A DNA stretch of 64,000 nucleotides, from the NCBI RefSeq assembly GCF_030124175.1, contig NZ_JASKMT010000005.1, forward strand, positions 248,001 through 312,000, in the 5' to 3' direction. This document shows, piece by piece, positions 44,693-52,526 of the stretch. This DNA is from Streptomyces sp. 549. Its GTDB lineage: Bacteria > Actinomycetota > Actinomycetes > Streptomycetales > Streptomycetaceae. Made by a program: the position numbers and the translations under genes. The stretch's first letter is position 1. Each line of letters starts with the position of its first letter. The notes below the pieces were generated by a model, which saw nothing but the letters and a program-made list of their open reading frames with translations, had not been told where the DNA came from and ran no database searches.

Positions 44693-44881
44693 ATGCCGGA
44701 ATACGAATTTCGCGATGTGTACGTGCCGCGCGGGGTTTCCCGCAGCGCCGCCGCCCGTCTCCTGACCGAGCACGCCGAGTACGGGCACTGGGAGCTCGAC
44801 CGCCTGCGGCTCTTCCCCGACGGCAGCCGCCGGGTACGGCTGCGTCGCCGCATCATCCGCCAGGTGCGCGCCACCTGGTGA
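44693..44881 (+). CDS. DUF5703 family small basic protein
   Basis: A 62-residue protein starting MPEYEFRDVYVPRGVSRS and ending in a strongly basic segment (RRVRLRRRIIRQVRATW). Sequence and length match DUF5703, a family of small actinobacterial proteins without known function. It looks like a compact alpha/beta fold, possibly nucleic-acid binding given the basic C-terminus (inference). It is followed by two hairpins and faces the long chaplin gene. Confidence 0.85.
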   Translation: MPEYEFRDVYVPRGVSRSAAARLLTEHAEYGHWELDRLRLFPDGSRRVRLRRRIIRQVRATW

Positions 44882-44885
44882 CGCC

Positions 44886-44970
44886 GGCGGCCCCGGCGGT
44901 CGGGGCCGCCCGGTCGAAGTCCGCACACGCAAACGGAGCCGGCCACCCCTGCGCGTGGCCCGCTCCGTTT
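44886..44970. terminator. Double hairpin terminator region
   Basis: First hairpin: ggcggccccg with cggggccgcc (44886-44910, perfect 10 bp). Second: aaacggagccggccac with gtggcccgctccgttt (44931-44970, one mismatch), flanked by A/T on both sides, so it fits intrinsic terminators in either direction. They lie between converging genes. Confidence 0.85.
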
Positions 44971-45044
44971 GGTGCGTGTACTGCTCGCTCGGCTGAGCGT
45001 TCAGCACCGCTGTCCCGCGTCACTGCTCAGTGGTGGGGCACCGC

Positions 45045-45935
45045 TCAGTGCTGGGCCGCCTTGGAACGGCGGTACAGGACGTAGCCGCCGAGCAGGAGGG
45101 CCGCACCGGCCGGGACGGCGGTGCCCAGCATGGTGCCACCGGTCTGCGCCAGCTCGCCGGCCACGCCCTGGGCCTCGATCTGCGACGATCCGGCGGCGCG
45201 CTCGGGCGCCTTGTCCGTGCCCGAGGCGCGGGGCTTCTCCCCCTCACCCGACTGCGCGGGCTCCTCGTCGGTGCCGGGCTGCTCCGGCTTCTCCTCGCCA
45301 CCGGGCTGCTCCGAGCCGGGCTCCTCGAAGCCGGGCTGCTCCGCACCGGGCTTGCCCGGGCGGGGCTTCGTCGGAGTGGTGTCGGTGTTGGCGCACTCGT
45401 TGCCGATGGCCGGGTTGAGTCCGCCGACCACCGTGACGGAGTTGCCGCAGGCGTTCACCGGCACGTCGACGGGGACCTGCACGTTGTTGCCGGAACCGAC
45501 ACCGGGCGAACCCCCGGCGTGGCCGTCGGCGTGCGCACCCCCACCGTGGTGGCCCCCACCGTGGTGACCGCCGCCCTGGTGACCGCCCTGGTGGCCCCCA
45601 CCCTGGTGACCGCCACCCTGGTGACCGCCCTGGTTGCCGCCGCCCTGGTTGCCGCCCTTGTCCTGACCGCCCTTGTTGCCCTTGGGCGCGGAACTCTTGT
45701 TGACGCAGTTGTTGCCCATGGCCGGGTTCAGCAGCCCCACGGCGTTCACGGTGTTGCCGCAGGCGTTGACCGGCACGTGCACCGGCGCCTGGACGTTGTT
45801 GCCGGAGAGCACGCCGGGCGAGCCCTGGGCAGCGCCGTCGGCACTCGAGCCCGCGTGGGCCGCGCCGCCGGACAGCGCGAGTACGCCGCCTGCCGCCGCT
45901 ACGGAGATCAGGCCCTTCTTGGTGACCTGTCGCAT
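45045..45935 (-). CDS. chpC: Long, sortase-anchored chaplin (ChpC-like)
   Basis: A 296-residue cell-wall-anchored chaplin that helps cover aerial hyphae with an amyloid-like hydrophobic layer. Signal peptide 1-28, chaplin domain 1 about 38-80 (Cys59, Cys77), Gly/His/Gln-rich linker 87-140, chaplin domain 2 about 143-182 (Cys163, Cys181), then a Pro/Glu-rich wall-spanning region. It ends with sorting signal LAQTG (262-266), a membrane helix and RRSK tail, fitting class E sortases. The ATG is preceded by AGGAAA. It lies downstream of the short chaplin, the same order as chpH-chpC in S. coelicolor. Confidence 0.92.
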   Translation of the reverse strand: MRQVTKKGLISVAAAGGVLALSGGAAHAGSSADGAAQGSPGVLSGNNVQAPVHVPVNACGNTVNAVGLLNPAMGNNCVNKSSAPKGNKGGQDKGGNQGGGNQGGHQGGGHQGGGHQGGHQGGGHHGGGHHGGGAHADGHAGGSPGVGSGNNVQVPVDVPVNACGNSVTVVGGLNPAIGNECANTDTTPTKPRPGKPGAEQPGFEEPGSEQPGGEEKPEQPGTDEEPAQSGEGEKPRASGTDKAPERAAGSSQIEAQGVAGELAQTGGTMLGTAVPAGAALLLGGYVLYRRSKAAQH

Positions 45936-46024
45936 GGTTGTTTCCTGTTCTTCGATGCTTGCGGGACGCGAGCGGGCTGCTCAGCAGTTGGCCGGGACGC
46001 ACCTGCTCGCCCGGAGAACCGAGA

Positions 46025-46055
46025 ACCCCGGAGCGCATGGCACGCACTCCGGGGT
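46025..46055 (-). terminator. Terminator downstream of the short chaplin gene
   Basis: accccggagcgcatg pairs with cacgcactccggggt, with two G-U type mismatches. It lies 38 bases after the stop, so the two chaplin genes are probably separate units. Confidence 0.65.
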
Positions 46056-46092
46056 CACGGCATCAACCTTCAGGGGTTGAGAGACAACAACG

Positions 46093-46326
46093 TCAGTCGT
46101 TGACGCAGGTGTTGCCGAAGGTGGGGTTCAGCAGTCCGATGACGGAGACCGTGTTGCCGCAGACGTTCACCGGCACGTGCACGGGAACCTGGACAACATT
46201 GCCGGACAGCACGCCCGGGGAGTGCACAGCGGCACCCTGAGCGCCGGCATCGGCGACGGCAACGCCCGCACCAGCGAGCACCAGACCACCGGTGGCAGCC
46301 GCAGCAGCGACAACCTTCTTGAGCAT
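46093..46326 (-). CDS. chpH: Short chaplin ChpH
   Basis: A 77-residue secreted chaplin. The signal peptide (1-26, ending VAVADA) is followed by one chaplin domain (HSPGVLSGNVVQVPVHVPVN, then Cys56 and Cys74 in CGNTVSVIGLLNPTFGNTCVND). The cysteines should form an intramolecular disulfide. Short chaplins self-assemble at the air interface and lower surface tension so hyphae can emerge. The ATG at 46326 has AGGAGGAAG upstream. A BldN-sigma-like promoter lies about 50-77 bases before the start. The name follows position beside the chpC-like gene. Confidence 0.93.
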   Translation of the reverse strand: MLKKVVAAAAATGGLVLAGAGVAVADAGAQGAAVHSPGVLSGNVVQVPVHVPVNVCGNTVSVIGLLNPTFGNTCVND

Positions 46327-46375
46327 TCTTCCTCCTTGTTGGCAAATGCGATCCCAGCCGCGGACCGCAACACCT

Positions 46376-46403
46376 GTAACGAGGAGGGACAGCCGGGGCT
46401 ACG
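46376..46403 (-). promoter_or_regulatory. BldN-sigma-like promoter of chpH
   Basis: On the minus strand, CGTAGC (46403-46398), a 16-base spacer and CGTTAC (46381-46376). The reported BldN pattern is CGTAAC, 16 bases, CGTTGA. Position gives a leader of about 42 bases. Confidence 0.6.
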
Positions 46404-46517
46404 ACCCGGCAGCCTCATTCACCCTTCCTGACCAATGCCGTACACCTGCCCGATATCGCCCGCACCGGTCGACGCCGCGGCTCGCCCCGCGAGGAACCGC
46501 AGCTCAGGGCAGCCGGA

Positions 46518-46546
46518 GCCGGGCGGGGACGGGTCCCACGCCCGGC
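46518..46546 (-). terminator. Terminator downstream of the M20 peptidase gene
   Basis: gccgggcg pairs with cgcccggc, with inner ggga/tccc pairing, 10 bases beyond the stop codon. Confidence 0.7.
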
Positions 46547-46555
46547 CCGCGGGGG

Positions 46556-47890
46556 CTATGCCTGGTCCAGGAACCGGTCCAGGACGCGCACCCCGAACTT
46601 CAGGCCGTCGACCGGCACCCGCTCGTCCACACCGTGGAACATGCCGGCGAAGTCCAGCTCGGGCGGCAGCTTCAGCGGTGCGAACCCGAAGCAGCGGATG
46701 CCCAGGTCGTCGAAGTGCTTGGCGTCGGTGCCGCCGGAGAGCATGTACGGCACGGCACGCGCCGCGGGGTCCTCCGCCTTGAGCGAGGACTGCATGGCGT
46801 CCACCAGCGCACCGTCGAAGGTGGTCTCCAGCGCCCGGTCGGCGTGGTCGTCGACCCTGCGCACCCGCGGGCCCAGCGCCCGGTCGAGGTCGGCCAGGAA
46901 CTCCTCCTCGTACCCAGGCAGGAAACGCCCGTCGACGTGGGCGGTGGCCTGCCCGGGGATGACGTTGACCTTGTAGCCGGCGGACAGCTGGGTCGGCGCC
47001 GCGGTGTTCTGCAGCGTCGCGCCGATGATCTTGGCGATGCCGCCGAGCTTGGCCAGCGTCTCCTCCATGTCCTCCGGGTCCAGCTCGGTGCCGAGTGCGT
47101 CCGACAGCTCGTCGAGGAAGGACCGCACGGTCTTGGTGACCCGCACCGGGAACTTGTGCCGCCCCAGCCTGGCCACCGCCTCGCACAGCTCGGTGACCGC
47201 GTTGTCGTTGTTGGTCATCGAGCCGTGCCCGGCGGTGCCCTCGACGGTGAGCCGCATCCAGTGAATGCCCTTCTGGGCCGTCTCGATCAGGTACAGCCGG
47301 AGGTTGTCGTTGACCGTGAAGGAGAACCCGCCGACCTCGCCGATGGCCTCGTTGACGCCCTCGAACAGGCCGGGGTGCCGGTCCACGAGGTGCCGCGCGC
47401 CGTAGACACCGCCGGCCTCCTCGTCCGCGAGGAAGGCCAGCACCACGTCCCGGGGCGGCTTGCGGCCCGAACGCATCCGGTCGCGGACGACGGCGAGTGT
47501 CATCGCGTCCATGTCCTTCATGTCGACGGCCCCGCGCCCCCACACGCAGCCGTCCGCGATCTCCCCGGAGAACGGGTGGTGCCGCCAGTCGGCGGCGTCG
47601 GCGGGGACCACGTCGAGGTGGCCGTGGATGAGCAGCGCGGGCCGGGAGGGGTCGGCGCCCTCGATCCGGGCGACGGTGGACGCCCGGCCGGGCTGCGACT
47701 CGAAGATCTGCGGCTCCAGCCCCACCTCGGCGAGCTGCTCCGCCACGTACTCGGCGGCGGCCCGCTCCCCGGGGCCCTCGCCGCCGCCGTAGTTGCTGGT
47801 GTCGATCCTGATCAGGTCGCGGCAGATGCCGACGACCTCGTCCTCACCGGTCACCGCACCGGCGCTCGCGGTTGCGCTGGACTCGCTCAC
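46556..47890 (-). CDS. M20/M28-type zinc metallopeptidase (dipeptidase or amidohydrolase)
   Basis: A 444-residue M20-family hydrolase. Metal and catalytic motifs are complete: LLIHGHLDVVPAD (first zinc His and Asp), GRGAVDMKD (bridging Asp), LADEEAGG (catalytic Glu-Glu) and a late SGGTDAKHF His. The dimerisation lid spans about 200-330. Family members remove amino acids from peptides or cleave N-acyl amino acids, and the substrate here is unknown. It has no signal peptide, so is cytosolic. The GTG start at 47890 has GAGGAGGCA upstream. Confidence 0.92.
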   Translation of the reverse strand: MSESSATASAGAVTGEDEVVGICRDLIRIDTSNYGGGEGPGERAAAEYVAEQLAEVGLEPQIFESQPGRASTVARIEGADPSRPALLIHGHLDVVPADAADWRHHPFSGEIADGCVWGRGAVDMKDMDAMTLAVVRDRMRSGRKPPRDVVLAFLADEEAGGVYGARHLVDRHPGLFEGVNEAIGEVGGFSFTVNDNLRLYLIETAQKGIHWMRLTVEGTAGHGSMTNNDNAVTELCEAVARLGRHKFPVRVTKTVRSFLDELSDALGTELDPEDMEETLAKLGGIAKIIGATLQNTAAPTQLSAGYKVNVIPGQATAHVDGRFLPGYEEEFLADLDRALGPRVRRVDDHADRALETTFDGALVDAMQSSLKAEDPAARAVPYMLSGGTDAKHFDDLGIRCFGFAPLKLPPELDFAGMFHGVDERVPVDGLKFGVRVLDRFLDQA

Positions 47891-48066
47891 ACTGCCTCCT
47901 CCATCGGGCGGGGGTTGCCCGTTCCATCCTCCCGCCTGCGGGCTCCGCGCCCAAAGAGCAGGCCCGTGATCCGTGGCGGGAGGGCCCAGGGCAGGGTGAT
48001 CGACCGACCGGCCCGCAGTGTTATGGTGGTGCGCGTTGCCGGCGGTCCAGACCGCGGCGCTCACCG

Positions 48067-48151
48067 GTCCGGGTGGCGGAATGGCAGACGCGCTAGCTTG
48101 AGGTGCTAGTGCCCTTTATCGGGCGTGGGGGTTCAAGTCCCCCCTCGGACA
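48067..48151 (+). tRNA. tRNA-Leu (anticodon GAG)
   Basis: An 85-base class II tRNA. Acceptor GTCCGGG pairs with CTCGGAC, with discriminator A at 48151; the anticodon arm is CTAGC-TTGAGGT-GCTAG with anticodon GAG. A long variable arm (TGCCCTTTATCGGGCG) and a GTTCAAG T-loop follow. CCA is not encoded. It reads CUC/CUU and is not the bldA (UUA-reading) tRNA. A possible -10 TATGGT lies about 40 bases upstream. Confidence 0.95.
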
Positions 48152-48246
48152 CAGCGGGTGCGTGCACCCTCTCCTTCAGGAACCCTCGCCGGGTCACCAC
48201 ACGGCGGGGGTTTCGGCGTTGCCGGGCCCTGCCGCCCGCCCGAGCG

Positions 48247-48276
48247 CGTCCCGCCGCCCGTGGGGGCGGCGGGACG
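48247..48276 (-). terminator. Terminator downstream of the flavin oxidoreductase gene
   Basis: A perfect 13-base-pair stem, cgtcccgccgccc with its complement, around the loop gtgg, 11 bases past the stop. Confidence 0.85.
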
Positions 48277-48287
48277 GATGCCCCGAC

Positions 48288-49583
48288 TCAGCGACCGTCG
48301 CGAGCGGCACCGCCGGACGTCCCTGAGCCGCGGGCCGCGGGCGTGCCGTTCGCCCCTGCGGCGGGCGCCGGCACCGCGGTGAGGCGGCGGGTGCCGAGCC
48401 GGCGGCGCACTCCCTCGGCGAGCCGGGCCGCGGTGAAGGTCGCGCCGTACACGAAGCGCATCGACGGCCCGAACGTGGGCGCGGTCAGCAGACCGGCGAA
48501 GAACAGGCCCGGGCTGGAGGACTCGAAGCGCGCGCCGAGGTCCGGGGCCCGGCTGTCCCCGACCGTGCGCAGCGTGTCGCGCAGCGCGGGGTCGAGCAGC
48601 GTCAGCCGGTCCACGTCGGGGATGAAGCCGGTGGCGGCCACCACGTGGTCGGTGTCCACGGTGGTGGTGTCCCCGCCGGGCCCGGTGAGGCTCAGCCGCA
48701 GCCCCTCCCCGGCGGGCTCGGCGGCCAGCAGCTGGTGGCCCAGCAGGACCGGCACCCGGCTCTCGAAGCGGTCCCGCAGCCACCAGGCCCCGGCCGGGCC
48801 GAGAGCGGTGTCGGTGATGCGCAGCCGCGCGGCGGCGGGCAGCCGGCGGACCGCCCAGGGCGTCTGCGACCACACCCAGCTCGGCCAGCCGGTGCCGAGA
48901 CCGCAGTGCGGGTCGCGCAGCGAGCGCCACGGCGAACGTTCGAGTGGCTGCGGCACGGTGTTCCAGTTGACGTGTGCGGCGCGGGCCACCACCCGCGTCC
49001 TGGCGCCCTGCTCGGCGAGCAGCGCGGCGGTCTCCAGCGCGGCCTGACCCGCGCCGACGACGGTGACGTCGCGGTCCCGGAAGCGGCTGAGGTCGCGGTG
49101 GTCGCTGCTGTGCGTGGCCAGTTCGGCGGGCAGGCCGGTCAGCGCTTCGGGCAGGCGCACGAAGGGCATGACGCCGACCGCGAGGACGACGGTGCGGGAG
49201 AGCAGCGTCTCGCCGTCGGCCGTCTCCAGGCGGTAGCCGCCCGCCTGCGGGGCGAGTGCGCTGACTGTCTTCTCCTCCACGGCGGGCCCGACGCGTTCAC
49301 CGAACCAGCGTCCGTAGTCGGTGAAGACGCCGATGGGCAGCGGGTTGCCGTGCTCGGCGGGCAGGCCGCGGGTGGCGCAGTACGCGGCGAGGGTGTGTGA
49401 GCCCGCCGGGTCGGACAGGTTGGACGCCCAGGGCTCGGACTTGAGGAACATGCCCTCCGGCATGTGGTCGCGCCAGGACGCCATCGTGCGGCCGAGGACG
49501 CGCACGTCCCAGCCCGCCGCGGCGGCGTGCGCGGCCACCGAGAGTCCGTAGGGGCCGGCGCCCACAACTACCAGGTCGTGCAT
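48288..49583 (-). CDS. FAD-dependent, NAD(P)H-binding oxidoreductase
   Basis: A 431-residue two-dinucleotide-binding flavoprotein resembling flavin monooxygenases and lysine/ornithine N-hydroxylases. The FAD site is LVVVGAGPYGLSVAAHA (residues about 3-20) and the NAD(P)H site VTVVGAGQAALETAALLAEQ (about 165). ATGFIPDVDRL near residue 345 fits the ATG motif of the monooxygenase group. The Pro/Ala/Gly C-terminal tail is unstructured. It begins 23 bases after the ATP-grasp gene ends, so the two form a unit. The substrate is unknown; a role in modifying an exported glycan or lipid is inferred from location only. Confidence 0.85.
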   Translation of the reverse strand: MHDLVVVGAGPYGLSVAAHAAAAGWDVRVLGRTMASWRDHMPEGMFLKSEPWASNLSDPAGSHTLAAYCATRGLPAEHGNPLPIGVFTDYGRWFGERVGPAVEEKTVSALAPQAGGYRLETADGETLLSRTVVLAVGVMPFVRLPEALTGLPAELATHSSDHRDLSRFRDRDVTVVGAGQAALETAALLAEQGARTRVVARAAHVNWNTVPQPLERSPWRSLRDPHCGLGTGWPSWVWSQTPWAVRRLPAAARLRITDTALGPAGAWWLRDRFESRVPVLLGHQLLAAEPAGEGLRLSLTGPGGDTTTVDTDHVVAATGFIPDVDRLTLLDPALRDTLRTVGDSRAPDLGARFESSSPGLFFAGLLTAPTFGPSMRFVYGATFTAARLAEGVRRRLGTRRLTAVPAPAAGANGTPAARGSGTSGGAARDGR

Positions 49584-49606
49584 CGAGAGTCTTCCCGTCT
49601 GTCGGT

Positions 49607-51037
49607 TCATCGTGCGGGGGTCGCGCTGTCGTTGCTGCTGTCGGCGCCCGGGCGCCCCAGCAGCGTGCGGGGGTGCGGCGGCGGGACCGGGCGTTCGCCG
49701 ACCGCTGCGGGGGGTGGTGGGGCGACCGCCGGGGTGGCGGCGTCGTGGGCCGGCCGCGGACCGAGCGGGGCTCGGCGGGCGTCGGCGGGTGCGGCCCCGG
49801 CGGCGGGCGCGGACGGCTGCGGCCCCCGTCGGCCGGTCGGCAGCGAGCCGAGTTTGGCCACGCCGCGCCGCAGGGAGGCCGCGGCCATGGCCAGGAAGGG
49901 CAGCGGGTCGTCCGCCGCGAACCAGGCGCGCTCGGTGGACGGGGCGGGCACACGCTCCTGGCGCGGTGTCCGGTGTGCCATGCCGCGCACCGCGGCGAGC
50001 ACCGCGTAGTTCTCCGCGACGAAGCGCCGTCCGGGGGTGCTGAGCGCGGGTGGCACCGGTCGGCCGGTGAGGTCCAGGTGCAGGGCCCGCACCACGTCGA
50101 GGCCCGAAGGGTCGGTGAAAAGCCGGAACTGCGCGCCCGGGCGGGGGTTGAAGTCGAGGAGGTGGTGGCGGCCGGTTGTGGTGTCCAGCCGGAAGTCCAG
50201 GTCGAGAATGCCTCGGTAGCCGAGCGCCGCGGCCAGCCGGTGGGCGGCGGCCTCCAGTTCGGGATGGGGCAGCCAGCGGCCGACAGCGGTCAGCCCGGCG
50301 CCGAGCGGCCACGCGCGGTCCTTGCGGCCCGCACCGCCGATCAGGCACGCCCCGCCCGCGGTGTAGCAGCCGTGGAAGAACCAGTCGGTGCCCGGGCCGC
50401 CGGGCAGCAGCCGCTGCAGCAGGAGCTGGTTGCCGGTCCGGCCGCCGCGCAGGTACAGCTCCCTGGCCTCGTGCGGTGTGCGCACCACAGTGGTGCTGCG
50501 AAGTCCGGAGCCGGGCGGAAGCAGCCACGGTCGGCTCCACTTCGCGATCGCCGGAAGGCCCAGTGCGCGCACCGCGTCGGCGGCGTCTCCGGCGCTGCGC
50601 GGCAGCAGCGTCTCGGGGTGCGGGATGTCCAGGCTGCGGCACAACGAGGCGAGCGCGGCCTTGTCGGCCACCCGCTCGGGCAGGTCGGCGGCCTGACGCG
50701 GCACCAGGTACCGGTCGGCGAGCCGGTCCGCGAGCCGGGCGACACCGATGGCGCTGAGGTCGTCCATCGGGATCAGGACCGCCCGGCGTCCGATGCGGTC
50801 CGCGACCTGACGCAGCGTCCGCAGCAGGGGCGCGCCGAGCGGGCCGGCGGCCGGTTGTGCGTGCGCGCGGTGCAGGTGGCGGGAGCGGCACACCGGGCTC
50901 GTGGGGGATTCCACGACGGCGTGCACCTCGACACCCGCCCGTCCCAGCGACCTGACGGCGCCAAGTGTCCCGTGGTGAAAGGGATTGCGGTCCAGGCGGA
51001 CCAGAAGTGCCGGCACATCGGTGTTGAACGAGGCCAT
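49607..51037 (-). CDS. ATP-grasp domain protein
   Basis: A 476-residue protein whose residues 110-330 form an ATP-grasp domain. PAIAKWSRPW holds the ATP lysine, NQLLLQRLLPGGPGTDW the hinge, and ILDLDFRLD with HHLLDFNPRPGAQFRLF the metal-binding acidic residues. Relatives ligate carboxylates to amines or hydroxyls via acyl phosphate. They often occur in polysaccharide loci beside GNAT and flavoprotein genes. The last 120 residues are a Pro/Ala-rich tail. The ATG at 51037 is followed by the pre-ATP-grasp fold. It diverges from the GH26 gene across 153 bases. Confidence 0.85.
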   Translation of the reverse strand: MASFNTDVPALLVRLDRNPFHHGTLGAVRSLGRAGVEVHAVVESPTSPVCRSRHLHRAHAQPAAGPLGAPLLRTLRQVADRIGRRAVLIPMDDLSAIGVARLADRLADRYLVPRQAADLPERVADKAALASLCRSLDIPHPETLLPRSAGDAADAVRALGLPAIAKWSRPWLLPPGSGLRSTTVVRTPHEARELYLRGGRTGNQLLLQRLLPGGPGTDWFFHGCYTAGGACLIGGAGRKDRAWPLGAGLTAVGRWLPHPELEAAAHRLAAALGYRGILDLDFRLDTTTGRHHLLDFNPRPGAQFRLFTDPSGLDVVRALHLDLTGRPVPPALSTPGRRFVAENYAVLAAVRGMAHRTPRQERVPAPSTERAWFAADDPLPFLAMAAASLRRGVAKLGSLPTGRRGPQPSAPAAGAAPADARRAPLGPRPAHDAATPAVAPPPPAAVGERPVPPPHPRTLLGRPGADSSNDSATPAR

Positions 51038-51190
51038 GACGGCGTGTCCTTCATTCTTTTGTGGGCCGACCGGGGGACGCATTCCGCAAATGGCCTACGG
51101 CAGTGCATTCGGGCAGCCCATTAGGGAGATCTGATGATTACTGTCAAGGGGTGAACGCACCGATCCAGGAGCGTCCCGGAAGGAGTCACC

Positions 51191-52465
51191 ATGTCCCACC
51201 GAAGCCGCTGGCTGGCGGGGGCCTGCGTCGGAGCGATCACGGCCGGCCTGCTCGTCTCCAGCACCGTCACGGCCGACCGCGACGGCCGTGACGACCTCAG
51301 TGACGGCCGCAACGCAGCGGTCTCCAGCACCGAGCCGCCGCCCGCCCCGGCGCCGCCCGGCGCACCCGAGGCACCGCCGCCGCCCGCCGCGCCGCCGCCT
51401 CCGGCGACCGGCGCGTTCCTGGCCTCCGGCCCTGACGGGGTGCGCCGCATCGCCGAGTTGGAGAACTGGCTGGGCGGCACCCAGCTGCGTGTCGGCCACA
51501 CCTACCTGCCCGGTGACCTGTGGGTCAACATCGAGGGCCGGCCAAGCTTCCTCCAGGAGTGGGCGAAGTGGCGGCAGGCCCGCGAGGACCGGCTGTTCGT
51601 GCTCAACGTCCCGATGCTGGAGCGCAACGAGGAGGGCGTGCCGGACCGCGAGGTGCGGCAGCTGCTGCGCGCCGGTGCCGACGGCCGCTTCGACCGGCAC
51701 TTCCGCACCCTCGCCCAGCGCCTGGTGGGCATGGGCGTGCCGGACACGGTGGTGGTGCTCGGGTGGGAGATGAACGGCACCACCTACACGCACCGCTGCG
51801 GCCCCGACCCGCAGGCGTGGAAGGCCTACTGGAAGCGGATCGTCAACACGATGCGCGAGGTGCCGGGACAGGAATTCAAGTTCGATTTCGCACCCAACCG
51901 CGGAACGGACGCCATTCCCTGGACGCGCTGCTACCCCGGTGACGACGTCGTCGACATCATCGGAATGGACTCCTACGACCAGCCGCCCGGCAATTCGTTC
52001 GACGACCAGGTGACCCAGCCGTACGGGCTCCAGCACCACGTCGATTTTGCCGCCGCCCGGAACAAGCTCATCTCGTACCCCGAATGGGGTCTTTTCCGCA
52101 ACGGCGACAACCCGGAGTACATGCGGCGCATGCTCGAGTGGATGGACAAGCACAAGCCCTTCTACCAGACCATCACGGACTACTGCCCGCACGGCGTCTG
52201 GCAGTGCGAGCAGAACCCGAAGTCGTCCGCGGTGTTCCGGGCCGCGATGTCCAGGCCCGAGCAGCCCGCGCCACCCACCGAGACCACCCCGCCGACGCCG
52301 CCCACCCGGCCCACCCCGCCGACCCGGCCCACTCCCCCGGCCCCGCCCACCCACCCGAGCGACGTGCCGTGCACGCCGCTGGAACTGGGTGACTGGGTCG
52401 AGCGGTGGCTCGGTGGCCGCAAGCTCTGCCTGCGGCTCGACTGGTACGACCGAGGTCGTTCCTAG
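51191..52465 (+). CDS. Secreted GH26-family glycoside hydrolase
   Basis: A 424-residue exported enzyme. Signal peptide about 1-28 and a Pro/Ala linker (48-72) precede a GH26 (beta/alpha)8 barrel, about 75-345. The acid/base is Glu193 in VVLGWEMNG and the nucleophile Glu298 in ISYPEWGLF, both typical of GH26 (beta-mannanases, beta-1,3-xylanases, some exopolysaccharide-trimming enzymes). A Thr/Pro tail (about 355-385) leads to a short Cys-containing C-terminal segment. It is the only plus-strand gene of the polysaccharide locus. It may trim or release the product of that locus (inference). Confidence 0.88.
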   Translation: MSHRSRWLAGACVGAITAGLLVSSTVTADRDGRDDLSDGRNAAVSSTEPPPAPAPPGAPEAPPPPAAPPPPATGAFLASGPDGVRRIAELENWLGGTQLRVGHTYLPGDLWVNIEGRPSFLQEWAKWRQAREDRLFVLNVPMLERNEEGVPDREVRQLLRAGADGRFDRHFRTLAQRLVGMGVPDTVVVLGWEMNGTTYTHRCGPDPQAWKAYWKRIVNTMREVPGQEFKFDFAPNRGTDAIPWTRCYPGDDVVDIIGMDSYDQPPGNSFDDQVTQPYGLQHHVDFAAARNKLISYPEWGLFRNGDNPEYMRRMLEWMDKHKPFYQTITDYCPHGVWQCEQNPKSSAVFRAAMSRPEQPAPPTETTPPTPPTRPTPPTRPTPPAPPTHPSDVPCTPLELGDWVERWLGGRKLCLRLDWYDRGRS

Positions 52466-52473
52466 CCGCTGAC

Positions 52474-52526
52474 GGCGGGCGGGCGGGCCGGGGCTGAGCA
52501 TCACCCCCGCGCACCGCCCGCCCGCC
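52474..52526. terminator. Bidirectional hairpin between GH26 and acetyltransferase genes
   Basis: ggcgggcgggcgg (52474-52486) pairs perfectly with ccgcccgcccgcc (52514-52526). The right arm lies inside the last codons of the converging acetyltransferase gene. Confidence 0.7.

Noticed and set aside
45540..45680. Tandem short repeats read as a possible CRISPR array
   Set aside because: They encode the Gly/His linker of the long chaplin in frame, with no unique spacers and no cas genes.
48067..48151. tRNA-Leu as the developmental bldA gene or as an integration site
   Set aside because: The anticodon is GAG, not UAA. No integrase, excisionase or duplicated tRNA end was seen downstream.
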